Shown: in pieces, positions 45,470 to 55,569 of the stretch
How positions within the stretch are numbered: position 1 is the first letter of the stretch
Layout of the letters: every line of letters begins with the position of its first letter
NCBI RefSeq assembly: GCF_036194065.1
Contig: NZ_CP108095.1
Span: 5,580,001 to 5,644,000, forward strand
Reading direction: 5' to 3'
Origin: Streptomyces sp. NBC_00239
GTDB lineage: Bacteria > Actinomycetota > Actinomycetes > Streptomycetales > Streptomycetaceae
Length of the DNA: 64,000 nt
Program-made: the position numbers and the translations under genes
The notes under the pieces: model-generated
What the model was told of the DNA's origin: nothing
The model's input: the letters and a program-made list of their open reading frames with translations, nothing else
Databases searched by the model: none

Positions 45470-47527
45470 ATGGCTCAGGAAGTGGCCTCAGAGGCCGTGG
45501 ACCCGGCTCCGGGCTCCGGCCCGGAACACACCGAACGCAGTGTGCTCGTCGCCATCGGCGCGCTCCTGCTCGGTCTGCTCATCGCCGCCCTCGACCAGAC
45601 GATCGTGTCCACCGCGCTGCCGACCATCGTCAGCGACCTCGGCGGCATGGAGCACCTCTCCTGGGTCGTGACCGCCTACATGCTGGCCTCCACCGCGGCC
45701 ACCCCGCTGTGGGGCAAGCTCGGTGACCAGTACGGCCGCAAGAAGCTCTTCCAGACCGCCATCGTCATCTTCCTCATCGGCTCGGCCCTCTGCGGCGTCG
45801 CCCAGGACATGCCGCAGCTCATCGGCTTCCGCGCCCTCCAAGGCCTGGGCGGCGGCGGCCTGATGGTGCTGTCGATGGCGATCGTCGGCGACATCGTCCC
45901 GCCCCGCGAGCGCGGCAAGTACCAGGGGCTGTTCGGCGCCGTGTTCGGCGCGACCAGCGTCCTGGGACCGCTGCTCGGCGGTCTGTTCGTCGACCACCTC
46001 AGCTGGCGCTGGGTCTTCTACATCAACATCCCCATCGGCATCGTCGCCCTCCTGGTCATCGCCGCGGTGCTGCACATCCCGGTCAAGTCCTCGAAGCACA
46101 CCATCGATTACCTCGGCACCTTCCTCATCGCCTCCGTCGCCACCTGCCTGGTCCTCGTCGCCTCCCTCGGCGGCTCCACCTGGGCCTGGGGCTCGGCCCA
46201 GATCATCGGACTGGCCGTGCTGGGCGCGGTCCTGCTGGCCGCCTTCATCGCCGTCGAGAGGCGCGCCGCCGAGCCGGTGCTGCCGCTGGGCCTCTTCCGG
46301 ATCCGCACGTTCACGCTCTGCTCGGTGATCAGCTTCATCGTCGGCTTCGCGATGTTCGGCGCGATGGTCTACCTGCCCACCTTCCTCCAGGTCGTCCAGG
46401 GCGTCTCGCCCACCATGTCCGGCGTCCACATGCTGCCGATGGTGCTCGGCCTGCTCATCTCCTCCACCGCCTCCGGCCAGATCGTCAGCCGCACCGGACG
46501 CTGGAAGGTCTTCCCGATCGCCGGCACCGCCGTCACCGCCGTCGGACTGCTGCTCCTGCACCAGCTCCACCGCACCAGCTCCACCTGGGAGATGAGCGCC
46601 TACTTCTTCGTCTTCGGCTTCGGGCTGGGCCTGGTCATGCAGGTGCTGGTGCTGGTCGTGCAGAACTCGGTCAGCTACGCCGACCTCGGCGTCGCCACCT
46701 CCGGCGCCACCTTCTTCCGCTCCATCGGCGCGTCCTTCGGCGTCGCCATCTTCGGCACCGTCTTCACGAACCGGCTCGACGACAAGCTCGCCGAGAGCCT
46801 CGCCGGGGCCACGCTGCCGGCCGGCGCGTCGGTGGCGCAGCTGGAGGCCGACCCGCGGGCCATCGGGCTCCTCCCGCCCGAACTCCAGCCGCGCGTCCTC
46901 GACGCCTACGCCACGTCCATCACCGACGTGTTCCTCTACGCCGTGCCCGTGGTGCTGATCGCCTTCGTCGTGGCCTGGTTCCTCAAGGAGGACAAGCTGC
47001 GGACATCGGTGACCGCGCCCGACGTCACCGAGACGCTGGCCTCCAACCCCGTGCAGCGGAGCTCGCACGACGAGGTCGCCCGGGCGCTGTCGGTCCTCGG
47101 CACGCGCGAGGGGCGGCGGCACATCTACGAGAAGATCACCGCCAAGGCGGGCTACGACCTGCTGCCCGCGTCCAGCTGGCTGCTGCTGCGGATCAACAAG
47201 TACGGGTCCGCCGAGCCGGCGGTGCTCGCCGAGCGCACGGCGGTGCCGCTGCGGGCGATCACGGATGCGGCTCGGCAGGTGGAGGAGCGGGGGCTCGCGG
47301 TGCGGGACGGGTTGCCGTTGGTCCTTACGGACCGGGGGCGGGAGGCGGCGGGGCGGCTCGCCGCGGCGCGGCAGGAGTCGTTGGCGGAGCTGTTGGGGGA
47401 CTGGTGGGGGCCGGATCGGCCGACCGATCTGGTCGCGCTGGTCGGGGAGCTCAACCGGGAGCTGTGCGGGTCGGACGCGGAGGAGCCGTACGACGCGCTG
47501 CCGCGTCGGGATCACGCGGCGCGCTGA
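45470..47527 (+). CDS. DHA2-type MFS exporter fused to a MarR-like domain
   Basis: A 685-residue protein. Residues 25-500 form 14 helices of the EmrB/QacA family, with [18 protein letters not shown] and [16 protein letters not shown]; it exports drugs or lipophilic compounds by proton antiport. After the last helix a cytosolic winged helix of about 120 residues follows ([20 protein letters not shown]...[22 protein letters not shown]), similar to MarR. GAGGAGG precedes ATG 45470. It probably senses substrate or regulates its own gene through the fused domain. Confidence 0.9.
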   Translation: MAQEVASEAVDPAPGSGPEHTERSVLVAIGALLLGLLIAALDQTIVSTALPTIVSDLGGMEHLSWVVTAYMLASTAATPLWGKLGDQYGRKKLFQTAIVIFLIGSALCGVAQDMPQLIGFRALQGLGGGGLMVLSMAIVGDIVPPRERGKYQGLFGAVFGATSVLGPLLGGLFVDHLSWRWVFYINIPIGIVALLVIAAVLHIPVKSSKHTIDYLGTFLIASVATCLVLVASLGGSTWAWGSAQIIGLAVLGAVLLAAFIAVERRAAEPVLPLGLFRIRTFTLCSVISFIVGFAMFGAMVYLPTFLQVVQGVSPTMSGVHMLPMVLGLLISSTASGQIVSRTGRWKVFPIAGTAVTAVGLLLLHQLHRTSSTWEMSAYFFVFGFGLGLVMQVLVLVVQNSVSYADLGVATSGATFFRSIGASFGVAIFGTVFTNRLDDKLAESLAGATLPAGASVAQLEADPRAIGLLPPELQPRVLDAYATSITDVFLYAVPVVLIAFVVAWFLKEDKLRTSVTAPDVTETLASNPVQRSSHDEVARALSVLGTREGRRHIYEKITAKAGYDLLPASSWLLLRINKYGSAEPAVLAERTAVPLRAITDAARQVEERGLAVRDGLPLVLTDRGREAAGRLAAARQESLAELLGDWWGPDRPTDLVALVGELNRELCGSDAEEPYDALPRRDHAAR

Positions 47528-47529
47528 GA

Positions 47530-47690
47530 CCCCCTGGGGCTCCGCCCCAGACCCCGCGCCTCAAACGCCGGCGGGGCTGGAGTGGGCGCTGCCCTCACCC
47601 GCGCCTCAAGCGCCGGCGGGGCTGGATTCGCCTCAAACGCCGGCGGGGCTGGAATCGCCCGAGCGCCGGCGGGGCGGGGTTTCGTGTCGG
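47530..47690. repeat. 27-bp satellite array of the palindromic element
   Basis: Tail sequences beginning CGCCTCAAACGCCGGC occur at 47557, 47602, 47629 and 47656; the last three are exactly 27 bp apart. The array is preceded by a GGGGCTCCGCCCC hairpin and lies between the convergent MFS and GNAT genes. Confidence 0.88.
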
Positions 47691-47691
47691 C

Positions 47692-48186
47692 TCAGGGGAG
47701 GGGTTTTTCGAACCAGTGTTGGGCGTAGGGGCCCGAGTTGTAGGCCGGGATTTCCTCGTAGCCGTGTTTTGCGTAGAGGGCGCGGGCTTCCACCAGGTCG
47801 GTTCTGGTGTCCAGGCGTATGCGGCGGGCACCCAGGGCGCGGGCGGCGTCTTCCAGGGCTGCCAGGAGCGCGCTGCCGCCGCCCGTGCCGCGCAGGGCGG
47901 GCCGTACGTACACGCGGGTCAGCTCCGCCGTGTCGGGGTCGAGCAGTCGCAGGCCGGCGCAGGCCGCCGGCTCGCCCGCGTACCGCCCGACGACGAACGC
48001 GCCGGTCGGCGCCGTCAGCCCGTCCGCGGGGTCGTCCGCGAGCCCCTCGTCCACCTCGGCCTCGGTGGCCGTCCGCCCCCAGTACCGGCCGGCGACCTCC
48101 GCGTAGTACGCCCGGCGCAGGCCGGTGGCCGCGGGGGTGCCGAAGTGCTCCGGGGCCACCACCCAACTGCTTTCGATCACGTTCAT
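47692..48186 (-). CDS. GNAT family acetyltransferase
   Basis: A 164-residue acetyl-CoA-dependent N-acetyltransferase. The acetyl-CoA loop is RPALRGTGGGSALLAAL (R/Q-x-x-G-x-G), with VYVRP before it and ALYAKHGYEEIPAYN near the C-terminus. The substrate is unknown. ATG 48186 (NVIESSWVVAPEHF) is taken as the start, since the open reading to 48294 lacks a ribosome site. Confidence 0.87.
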   Translation of the reverse strand: MNVIESSWVVAPEHFGTPAATGLRRAYYAEVAGRYWGRTATEAEVDEGLADDPADGLTAPTGAFVVGRYAGEPAACAGLRLLDPDTAELTRVYVRPALRGTGGGSALLAALEDAARALGARRIRLDTRTDLVEARALYAKHGYEEIPAYNSGPYAQHWFEKPLP

Positions 48187-48292
48187 GGCGTCATTGTGCG
48201 GGCCCGGCGCCCCGCCCCGCGTGGAATATCCACAGGGCCGGGCGGATGATGGGAAAAGGTGTAAAACGCACGACTGAAGGGTGTGAAGCGCC

Positions 48293-48688
48293 ATGTCGGA
48301 GCATCCGGACGCTGCTCTCGTGCGCCGTGGCTACGAGGCCTTCGGCAAGGGGGACATGGACACCATGTCCTCCCTCATGACTGCTGACGTCATCCACCAC
48401 GTGCCGGGCAACAATCCGTTCTCCGGCCACCACAAGGGGCGTGAGAACGTCCTCGACCTCTACCGTCGCCTCGGCGAGGAGACGAACGGCACGATGAAGG
48501 CCGATCTGGGAACGGTGCTGGTCGACGGCCGCGGGCACGTCATGACCGTCCACACCTTCCGGGCCGACCGCGGAAACCGCGGCATCGAGATCCAGGGCGG
48601 CCTGTTCTTCACGATCGTCGGCGGGAAGATCAGCGACATCGACGAGTGCACGGCGGACATCGACGAAGAAGACGCGTTCTGGAGTTGA
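48293..48688 (+). CDS. SnoaL/NTF2-like protein
   Basis: A 131-residue cone-shaped alpha+beta protein. The pattern LVRRGYEAFGKGDMDTM...DVIHHVPGNNPFSGHHKGREN is typical of the SnoaL-like group of nuclear transport factor 2 folds. Members include polyketide cyclases and epoxide hydrolases, but no catalytic residues can be assigned here. It is divergent from the GNAT gene. Confidence 0.88.
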   Translation: MSEHPDAALVRRGYEAFGKGDMDTMSSLMTADVIHHVPGNNPFSGHHKGRENVLDLYRRLGEETNGTMKADLGTVLVDGRGHVMTVHTFRADRGNRGIEIQGGLFFTIVGGKISDIDECTADIDEEDAFWS

Positions 48689-48745
48689 CGCCCGCCGCAA
48701 CGGCCGACGCCCGCCGGACAACCGGTGGGCGCCGTCCGTTCCCCG

Positions 48746-49075
48746 TCAGGCCTGCTTCGGCGCCGCCTGCTGGACGACCTCGAACGACCACAGCGTCGAG
48801 CCGGAAGCCGCCGGCTTCGGCCGCTCGCCGCCGGCCGCGCCGCCGCCCTGGTGCGCCGCCTTCATCGGGCCCTCCATCCACGCCTGGAACGCGGCCTCGT
48901 CACGCCAACGGGTGTACACGAGGTAGGTGTCGGTGCCCTCGATCGGGCGCAGCAGCTCGAACCACTCGAAGCCGTCGGAGTTCTCGACGGATCCCGCGCG
49001 CGCGGAGAACCGCTTCTCCAGCTCCTCGCGCTGCTCGGCCGGCACGGTCAATGCGTTGATCTTCACGATGCTCAT
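48746..49075 (-). CDS. Antibiotic biosynthesis monooxygenase-like protein
   Basis: A 109-residue ABM-fold protein (dimeric alpha-beta barrel): SIVKINALTVPAEQREELEK, DGFEWFELLRPIEG, and TDTYLVYTRWRDEAAF. Members include heme-degrading and quinone-forming monooxygenases as well as non-enzymatic proteins. The C-terminus extends with a Gly/Pro segment. ATG 49075. Confidence 0.87.
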   Translation of the reverse strand: MSIVKINALTVPAEQREELEKRFSARAGSVENSDGFEWFELLRPIEGTDTYLVYTRWRDEAAFQAWMEGPMKAAHQGGGAAGGERPKPAASGSTLWSFEVVQQAAPKQA

Positions 49076-49214
49076 GGCGCCATCCTGTCAAAGGCGCGGT
49101 GCGGCGCGAGTTGGGACCGCGCATCGCGCATCGGCCGCCGCACTATCGTCGTCCGGGCAACACCGGATCTGCCGCAGCGCAGACGAGGCGAACACGGCGG
49201 GAGGCCGGCGGGGC

Positions 49215-51515
49215 GTGGCGGAAGCGGCGGAGCACACCGGGGCGAACGGACATGCCGGAGTGACAGACCGCGGCGGCATACGCGGCGCGAGCGGGGTGGC
49301 CGACGGGGCGACTGCCGGCCGGGCCCGGACGGCCGCCGGATCGGCCCGGGCGGCCGCGCGCCCGACCCGCGGGGCCCGCGTGACCCGCGTGATCCTGTGG
49401 TTGGTGGCCGGCGTGCTGGCCGTCCGGCAGGCCGCCGACGTGCTGCGGCTCCCGCCCGGCGACCGGTTCGCGGGGCTCGGGTCGTGGACCGGTCCGGACG
49501 GTGTCCTGCACGTCACCGGCGGCCTCTACGAAGGGGCCGGCGCCCGCTTCACCGGTACGCCCTTCGCCGGGCTCGTCCTCGGCCCACTCGCCGGCTCCGC
49601 CCAGCAGGCCCTCGCGGTCGCGTGGACCCTGGGCACGCTGCTGCTGGTCGCGGGCGTCGCCGTCATCGCCGCACGGGCCCTGCCGGGGATGGGGACGGGG
49701 GCGGGGGCGGGCTCGGGGCAGCGGCCGGGGCGCGCCGCGGGGGTCGCCACGCCCGCCGCGATCAGCCTCATGCTGGTGTCGCTGCCGGTGCGGGACACCT
49801 TCTCGCTCGGCGAGGCGGGCATCGTCCCCGTGCTGCTGGTCCTCGTCGGCGTCGTCACGTGCGCGCCCGTGGCCACCTCCGAAACCATGTCCGAAGGCCG
49901 GGCCGGAGCGGGGGCGGGGCCCGGTGCGGGTGCGGGTGCCGGTGCCGGGGCCGGGGTGCTCGTCGGGGTCGGTGCGGCGCTCCAGCCGGCGCTGCTGCTC
50001 TTCGCGGTGCTGCTGTGGGCGACCGGCCGCCGCGCCGCCGCCCGCGCCACCGGTGCCGCCTTCGCCGGCTGCTCCCTGCTGGCCTGGGCGGCGATGCCGG
50101 GCGACTCCTGGACGTACTGGATCCACCACCTGGCCGGCGCCGGGCTCGGCGGGCCACCCGACGGGACCGCCAACCAGTCCCTGCACGGGGCGCTGCTCCG
50201 ACTCGGCCTGACCGGCCCCGCCGAGATCGCCCTCTACCTGCTGCTCGCCGTCGCCGTCGGCCGCCTCGCACTGCGGCGGGCGGTCCGGTACGCGCGGGAC
50301 GGGCAACTGCTGCTCGCCGCCGCGGTCACGGGCTGCGCGGCGGTCGCCGTATCGCCCGCCGGATGGCGGCACCAGCTGCTGTGGGTGCTGCTCGCGCTGG
50401 CCGGCAAGGCCGGGGTGCGGGCCGCCGACCGGCCCGTGTGGCCGGTGACCGTCCTCCTCGTGACGACCCTGTCGAGCGATGTGCTGCTGCCGAACCTGGC
50501 CGCGCTGGCGCCCGTACGGGACAACGTGCTGCTGCTGACGGCGCTCGCGGCGGCGTGCGTCGTGCCGTTCCTCGCGCGGGGGTCAGGGGGCGACGGGGGG
50601 TCGGGCGTGACGGGCGTCGGGGCGGTGGCGGTGGCGGTGTCGGTGTCGGTGCCGGTCGCTCGCGCGGCTTCGGCCTCGGGGTCGGGGTCGGGGTCGGTGA
50701 CGGGGGCGTTGCCCGGGCGGGCGCGGTGGTCGCGAATACCGCTTCTGCCGTTCTGGCGGCGGGTGGCGAGCCGTCCGAACCTGCTGCTGGAACTGCTGCT
50801 GATCCGGGTCGGGTACTCGCTGTACGCGCACATCCGGGCCGCGGCGCCGGCCGGCCGGGCCGACGCGGAGCGGCACGCCGGGAGCGTCCTGTCCGCCGAG
50901 CGGGTGCTCGGGATCGACATCGAGTACGCGGTCAACCGGGCGGTGGCCGGGGTGCGTTGGCTGGAGGGCTTCTGCAACTTCTACTACACGTCGTTCCACT
51001 TCGTGGTCCCGCTGGCGGTGCTGGGGGTCCTGTACTGGCGGCGGCCAGCGGACTACCGCTGGGCGCGGGCGGCGCTGGGGCTCGCGACGGTGCTGGCGCT
51101 GGCGGGCTTCTGGCTGTTCCCGCTCGCGCCGCCACGGCTGATGCCGGGGCTTGGTTTCGTCGACACGGTGCACGGGGTGCAGGACCTCGCGCACCCGCAG
51201 TACGGGCCGATGACCGCGATCTCCAACCAGTACGCGGCGATGCCGTCGCTGCATTTCGGCTGGTCGCTGTGGTGCGGGGTGGTGGTCGGGGTGCTGGCTC
51301 CGCGGCTGTGGCAGAAGGTGGTGGGTGCGGTGCATCCGGTGGTCACGGGGTGTGTCATCGTCGCCACCGCGAATCATTGGGTGCTTGATGCGGTGGGTGG
51401 TGCGGTGGTGGTGGGGGCCGGGTTCGGGCTGGTGCGCGTGCTTTCCGGGCCGCGGACGGCGGAGCCGGGCGAAGCCCGTCAACCCCGCACCACCTTCAGC
51501 CGTGCCGGCGGCTGA
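49215..51515 (+). CDS. Bifunctional GT87 glycosyltransferase and PAP2 phosphatase
   Basis: About 766 residues. The first 450 form a multi-helix GT87/DUF2029-type mannosyltransferase region (polyprenol-phosphate-mannose dependent), and the last 260 are a PAP2-type domain: SLYAHIRAAAPAG, NFYYTSFHFVVPLAV, MPSLHFGWSLW with catalytic His, and TANHWVLDAVGG. The domains are separated by a low-complexity Val/Ala/Ser/Gly linker. Probable roles are glycolipid or wall glycan assembly. The GTG at 49215 is chosen by GGGAGG 10 nt upstream; the reading to 48927 is antisense to the ABM gene. Confidence 0.82.
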   Translation: MAEAAEHTGANGHAGVTDRGGIRGASGVADGATAGRARTAAGSARAAARPTRGARVTRVILWLVAGVLAVRQAADVLRLPPGDRFAGLGSWTGPDGVLHVTGGLYEGAGARFTGTPFAGLVLGPLAGSAQQALAVAWTLGTLLLVAGVAVIAARALPGMGTGAGAGSGQRPGRAAGVATPAAISLMLVSLPVRDTFSLGEAGIVPVLLVLVGVVTCAPVATSETMSEGRAGAGAGPGAGAGAGAGAGVLVGVGAALQPALLLFAVLLWATGRRAAARATGAAFAGCSLLAWAAMPGDSWTYWIHHLAGAGLGGPPDGTANQSLHGALLRLGLTGPAEIALYLLLAVAVGRLALRRAVRYARDGQLLLAAAVTGCAAVAVSPAGWRHQLLWVLLALAGKAGVRAADRPVWPVTVLLVTTLSSDVLLPNLAALAPVRDNVLLLTALAAACVVPFLARGSGGDGGSGVTGVGAVAVAVSVSVPVARAASASGSGSGSVTGALPGRARWSRIPLLPFWRRVASRPNLLLELLLIRVGYSLYAHIRAAAPAGRADAERHAGSVLSAERVLGIDIEYAVNRAVAGVRWLEGFCNFYYTSFHFVVPLAVLGVLYWRRPADYRWARAALGLATVLALAGFWLFPLAPPRLMPGLGFVDTVHGVQDLAHPQYGPMTAISNQYAAMPSLHFGWSLWCGVVVGVLAPRLWQKVVGAVHPVVTGCVIVATANHWVLDAVGGAVVVGAGFGLVRVLSGPRTAEPGEARQPRTTFSRAGG

Positions 51516-51539
51516 CGCGCGGGCCCGGGCGGAGCCCGA

Positions 51540-51685
51540 TACCCCGCGTCACCTCCAGCCTTGCCCGCTGCCCGGCGTGACCCCCGGGGTGCAACCTCCA
51601 GCCTTGCCGGCTGCCTGGCGTGCCCCCTGGGGCGCGACCTCCAGCCTTGCCGGCTGCCCGGCGTGACGCCCGGGGCGGCGATATC
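51540..51685. repeat. Degenerate tandem repeats before element D
   Basis: Units starting CCTCCAGCCTTGCCGGCTG recur near 51551, 51595 and 51639, with spacing close to 44 bp and some variation. Confidence 0.75.
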
Positions 51686-51797
51686 CAGCCTCGCCGGCGT
51701 TTGAGGCGCGGGGTTTGGGGCGGAGCCCCAAGAACAACCCGGCTCCGCCGGGCACCGGGCTCCGCCCGGACCCGCGCCTCAAACGCCGGCGAGGCTG
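51686..51797. repeat. Palindromic intergenic element, copy D (inverted)
   Basis: 112 bp with the standard ends but its interior in the opposite orientation to copies A-C. It lies between the convergent GT87-PAP2 and P450 genes. Confidence 0.92.
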
Positions 51798-51930
51798 GAT
51801 GTTGCCCCTCGGCCATCCGGCGAGGCTGGATGTTGCCCCTCGGGCATCCGGAGAGGCTGGATGTTGCCCCTCGGGCATCCGGTGAGGCTGGGGCGGGCTG
51901 TGCTCGGGTCCGCCTCAAACGCCGGCGAGG
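51791..51930. repeat. 31-bp tandem satellite
   Basis: GAGGCTGGATGTTGCCCCTC starts at 51791, 51822 and 51853, with a partial copy at 51884, exactly 31 bp apart. A further tail copy (CGCCTCAAACGCCGGCGAGG) ends the array near 51930. Confidence 0.88.
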
Positions 51931-52013
51931 CTGGGGGCTGCGGCCCCGGCGGGGTTGGGCGGCGGCAGGGGGCGGGGCGTGGGTGGGGGGCCGCCTGCCG
52001 CCGGGTTCGGGGG

Positions 52014-53258
52014 TCAGGGGTGGGTCACCTGGAGTTCTTTGATGCCGTTGAGCCAGGACGCGCGGAGCCGCCGCGGCCCCGCCCCGGTCAGCCGCAAGTC
52101 GGGAAGCGCGTCGGCGAGCGCGTTGAAGATCAGGTCGATCTCCAGGATCGCCAGGGACTTGCCGAGGCAGAAGTGCGGGCCGCCGCCGCCGAAACCGAGG
52201 TGCGGGTTCGGGTCGCGGGTGATGTCGAAGCGGTCGGGGCCGGTGAAGACCTCGGGGTCGTGGTTGGCGGAGGAGTAGAACAGCCCCACCCGGTCGCCCG
52301 CCTTGATCTTCTGGCCGCCCAGTTCGGTGTCCTGGGTGGCGGTGCGCTGGAAGGACACCACGGGGGTGGCCCAGCGGACGATCTCCTCGGCGGCCGTGGC
52401 CGGGCGCTTCTCCTTGTACAGCTCCCACTGTTCGGGGTGCGTCAGGAAGGCGTGCATGCCGTGGCTGATCGCGTTGCGGGTGGTCTCGTTACCCGCGACC
52501 GCCAGGAGGAGGACGAAGAACCCGAACTCGTCGGAGCCCAGGTTGCCCTGGCCCTCGGCGGCGACGAGCTGCGTCACGATGTCCTTGGCCGGGCATTCCT
52601 TGCGGGCGGCGGACAGGTTCATCGCGTACCCGATGAGTTCCATCGCCGCGTTGGCGCCGACCTCTTCGGTGATGGCGTACTCGGGATCGTCGTACGCGAT
52701 CATCTTGTTCGACCAGTCGAAGATCCTGGTCCGGTCCTCCTGCGGCACCCCGATGAGTTCGGCTATGGCCTGGAGGGGCAGCTCGCAGGCGACCTGGGTG
52801 ACGAAGTCGAAACTCCCGTTGCCCGCACCGGACTTCGCTGACTCGACGATCCGCCCGGCCCGGTCGCGCAGGGCCTCCTCCAGGCCGCGGATGGCGCGCG
52901 GGGTGAAGCCGCGCTGCACGATCTGGCGGACGCGCGTGTGTTCCGGCGGATCCATGTTCAGCATGATCAGGCGCTGGGCATCTATGGCATCGCGCTGGAT
53001 GTGCTCGTTGAAGCGGATGATCGCGGTGTTGGTGGTGGAGGAGAACAGCTCCGGGTGCGTGGAGACGTACTTGACGTCCGCGTGCCGGGTCACGGCCCAG
53101 TAGCCCTCGTCGTCGAAGCCGGTGATGCCGCGCGGCTGCGGGCACCACCAGACCGGTGCGGTCTGCCTCAGCTGTGCGAACTCCGGGAAGGGGACGCGGG
53201 CTTGGAGGAGATCGGGGTCGGTGGCGTCGAACCCCTCGGGAAGCGCTGGGCAGGGCAT
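52014..53258 (-). CDS. Cytochrome P450, CYP125/CYP142-like
   Basis: A 414-residue soluble P450. The I-helix is AVAGNETTRNAISHGM, the signature of the CYP125/142/124 sterol and fatty-acid omega-hydroxylases, followed by ExxR in EEIVRW and the heme loop FGGGGPHFCLG. LNMDPPEHTRVRQIVQRGF also fits CYP125. In mycobacteria CYP125 oxidises the C26 position of cholesterol-type sterols. ATG 53258 is used, with TTGGAG 6 nt upstream; the extension to 53408 is in the intergenic operator region. It is divergent from the thiolase. Confidence 0.86.
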   Translation of the reverse strand: MPCPALPEGFDATDPDLLQARVPFPEFAQLRQTAPVWWCPQPRGITGFDDEGYWAVTRHADVKYVSTHPELFSSTTNTAIIRFNEHIQRDAIDAQRLIMLNMDPPEHTRVRQIVQRGFTPRAIRGLEEALRDRAGRIVESAKSGAGNGSFDFVTQVACELPLQAIAELIGVPQEDRTRIFDWSNKMIAYDDPEYAITEEVGANAAMELIGYAMNLSAARKECPAKDIVTQLVAAEGQGNLGSDEFGFFVLLLAVAGNETTRNAISHGMHAFLTHPEQWELYKEKRPATAAEEIVRWATPVVSFQRTATQDTELGGQKIKAGDRVGLFYSSANHDPEVFTGPDRFDITRDPNPHLGFGGGGPHFCLGKSLAILEIDLIFNALADALPDLRLTGAGPRRLRASWLNGIKELQVTHP

Positions 53259-53304
53259 CGGCAACTCCAAAGTCTGACGGCCCATCAGAAGCTGTCCTGA
53301 AAGG

Positions 53305-53322
53305 TAGTAACGAGTTCTAGAA
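53305..53322. promoter_or_regulatory. Operator-like sequence upstream of the P450
   Basis: TAGTAACGAGTTCTAGAA, about 50 nt upstream of the P450 start. It contains GTTCTAG, the mirror of the half-site in the site at 53422, and partly fits the TetR-type KstR consensus TNNAACNNGTTNNA. Confidence 0.5.
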
Positions 53323-53421
53323 GTGACAAGGGTCGCGGCGGCACGTCTTGCGTGCGGGAATCGTGTAAGTGCCGTGCACGACCCTTGCGTAGCGGGGGCT
53401 CCGGTCATAAGACTGCGGGGA

Positions 53422-54697
<1,276 letters not shown>

Positions 54698-54723
54698 GCC
54701 CCCGCGGTCCCTGGGGATGGGGG

Positions 54724-54767
54724 AAGGCCCCGGTGGCCGGCCAGGGGAGGCCGGCCACCGGGGCCTT
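54724..54767. terminator. Bidirectional terminator after the thiolase
   Basis: A perfect 19-bp stem: AAGGCCCCGGTGGCCGGCC and its complement separated by 6 nt. It is located between the convergent thiolase and lytic transglycosylase genes. Confidence 0.92.
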
Positions 54768-54829
54768 CGTATGTCTGCTGCGTCTGCTGTCCGGTGCCTG
54801 CCGGCTCTGGGACCGCTGCCGCCGGTGGT

Positions 54830-55234
54830 TTAGTACCAGTGGTTCTGCTGCCAGAAGTTCCAGGCGCCGACGGGGCTGCCGTAGCGGTCGTTCATGTAGT
54901 CCAGGCCCCACTTGATCTGGGTGGCGGGGTTGGTCTTCCAGTCCGAGCCGGCGGAGGCCATCTTGGAGGCCGGGAGGGCCTGGACCAGGCCGTACGCGCC
55001 GGAGGCGGAGTTGGTGGCGGTGTGGTTCCAGCCGCTCTCGTGGGACACGATGTTGCTGAAGGCCTGGAACTGGGCCGCGTCCGGGATCATCCGGTGCGCG
55101 ATCGCCTTGGCGTCCATGGGGGCCGCCTGCGCCGGAACGGCGGCAAGCAGGGAACCGGCGGCGCCGAGAGCGACGACGGTGCCCGCGAGGGCCTTCTTGG
55201 AAGCGGCGATACGGCGGATGACGGCGTGGGACAC
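54830..55234 (-). CDS. Secreted lytic transglycosylase-like protein
   Basis: A 134-residue exported protein: signal peptide (KKALAGTVVALGAAGSLLAA, cleaved near AQA), then an SLT-like fold with the catalytic Glu in NIVSHESGWNH, the motif SGAYGLVQALP and the end YGSPVGAWNFWQQNHWY. It is shorter than true Slt, and similar to resuscitation/aggregation-type secreted transglycosylase-like proteins. GTG 55234 is the first with GGAAGG upstream. Confidence 0.87.
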   Translation of the reverse strand: MSHAVIRRIAASKKALAGTVVALGAAGSLLAAVPAQAAPMDAKAIAHRMIPDAAQFQAFSNIVSHESGWNHTATNSASGAYGLVQALPASKMASAGSDWKTNPATQIKWGLDYMNDRYGSPVGAWNFWQQNHWY

Positions 55235-55569
55235 GGAAAGCCTTCCATCGGGAACAAGGGCGGTCGCCGCATGCCGAAGACATGCGTGAGCCACTCACGC
55301 AAAGGAGAGGGGTTCGTCCGCGGCGGGTGTTGCACCCGGGCCGGCTGGCGACATCAACCAGTTAGCCAGGCCGCCGGCGGCCTGGCAACGACGCCCGGTA
55401 CTAGCCCCGATCGCAGCCGCCGCCCAACGGCCCCCCGCGGGCCGGGGCCGCATCCGCGCAGGTCGGCACCGGCGTGAAGGGGGGTCCGGCGGCGGGCCGG
55501 GGGGCTACTACCGCGGCTCGTATGTGACGTGGGTCCTGTGGGCCGCCTCACCGCCACAGGCCCCCGATC
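55235..55569 (-). promoter_or_regulatory. Leader region of the transglycosylase gene with alternative hairpins
   Basis: Two stems overlap: CGCATG (55268-55273) pairs with CATGCG (55281-55286), and GCGTGAG (55284-55290) with CTCACGC (55294-55300); three bases are shared so they are mutually exclusive. Farther up is a 22-bp perfect palindrome at 55365-55386. It looks like a regulatory leader; I could not match it to a named riboswitch. No gene is seen. Confidence 0.5.

Noticed and set aside
55235..55569. ydaO (c-di-AMP) riboswitch upstream of the transglycosylase
   Set aside because: Only general hairpins and a GGCTAACTGG resemblance; the consensus ends and GGGGAACC core are not seen.
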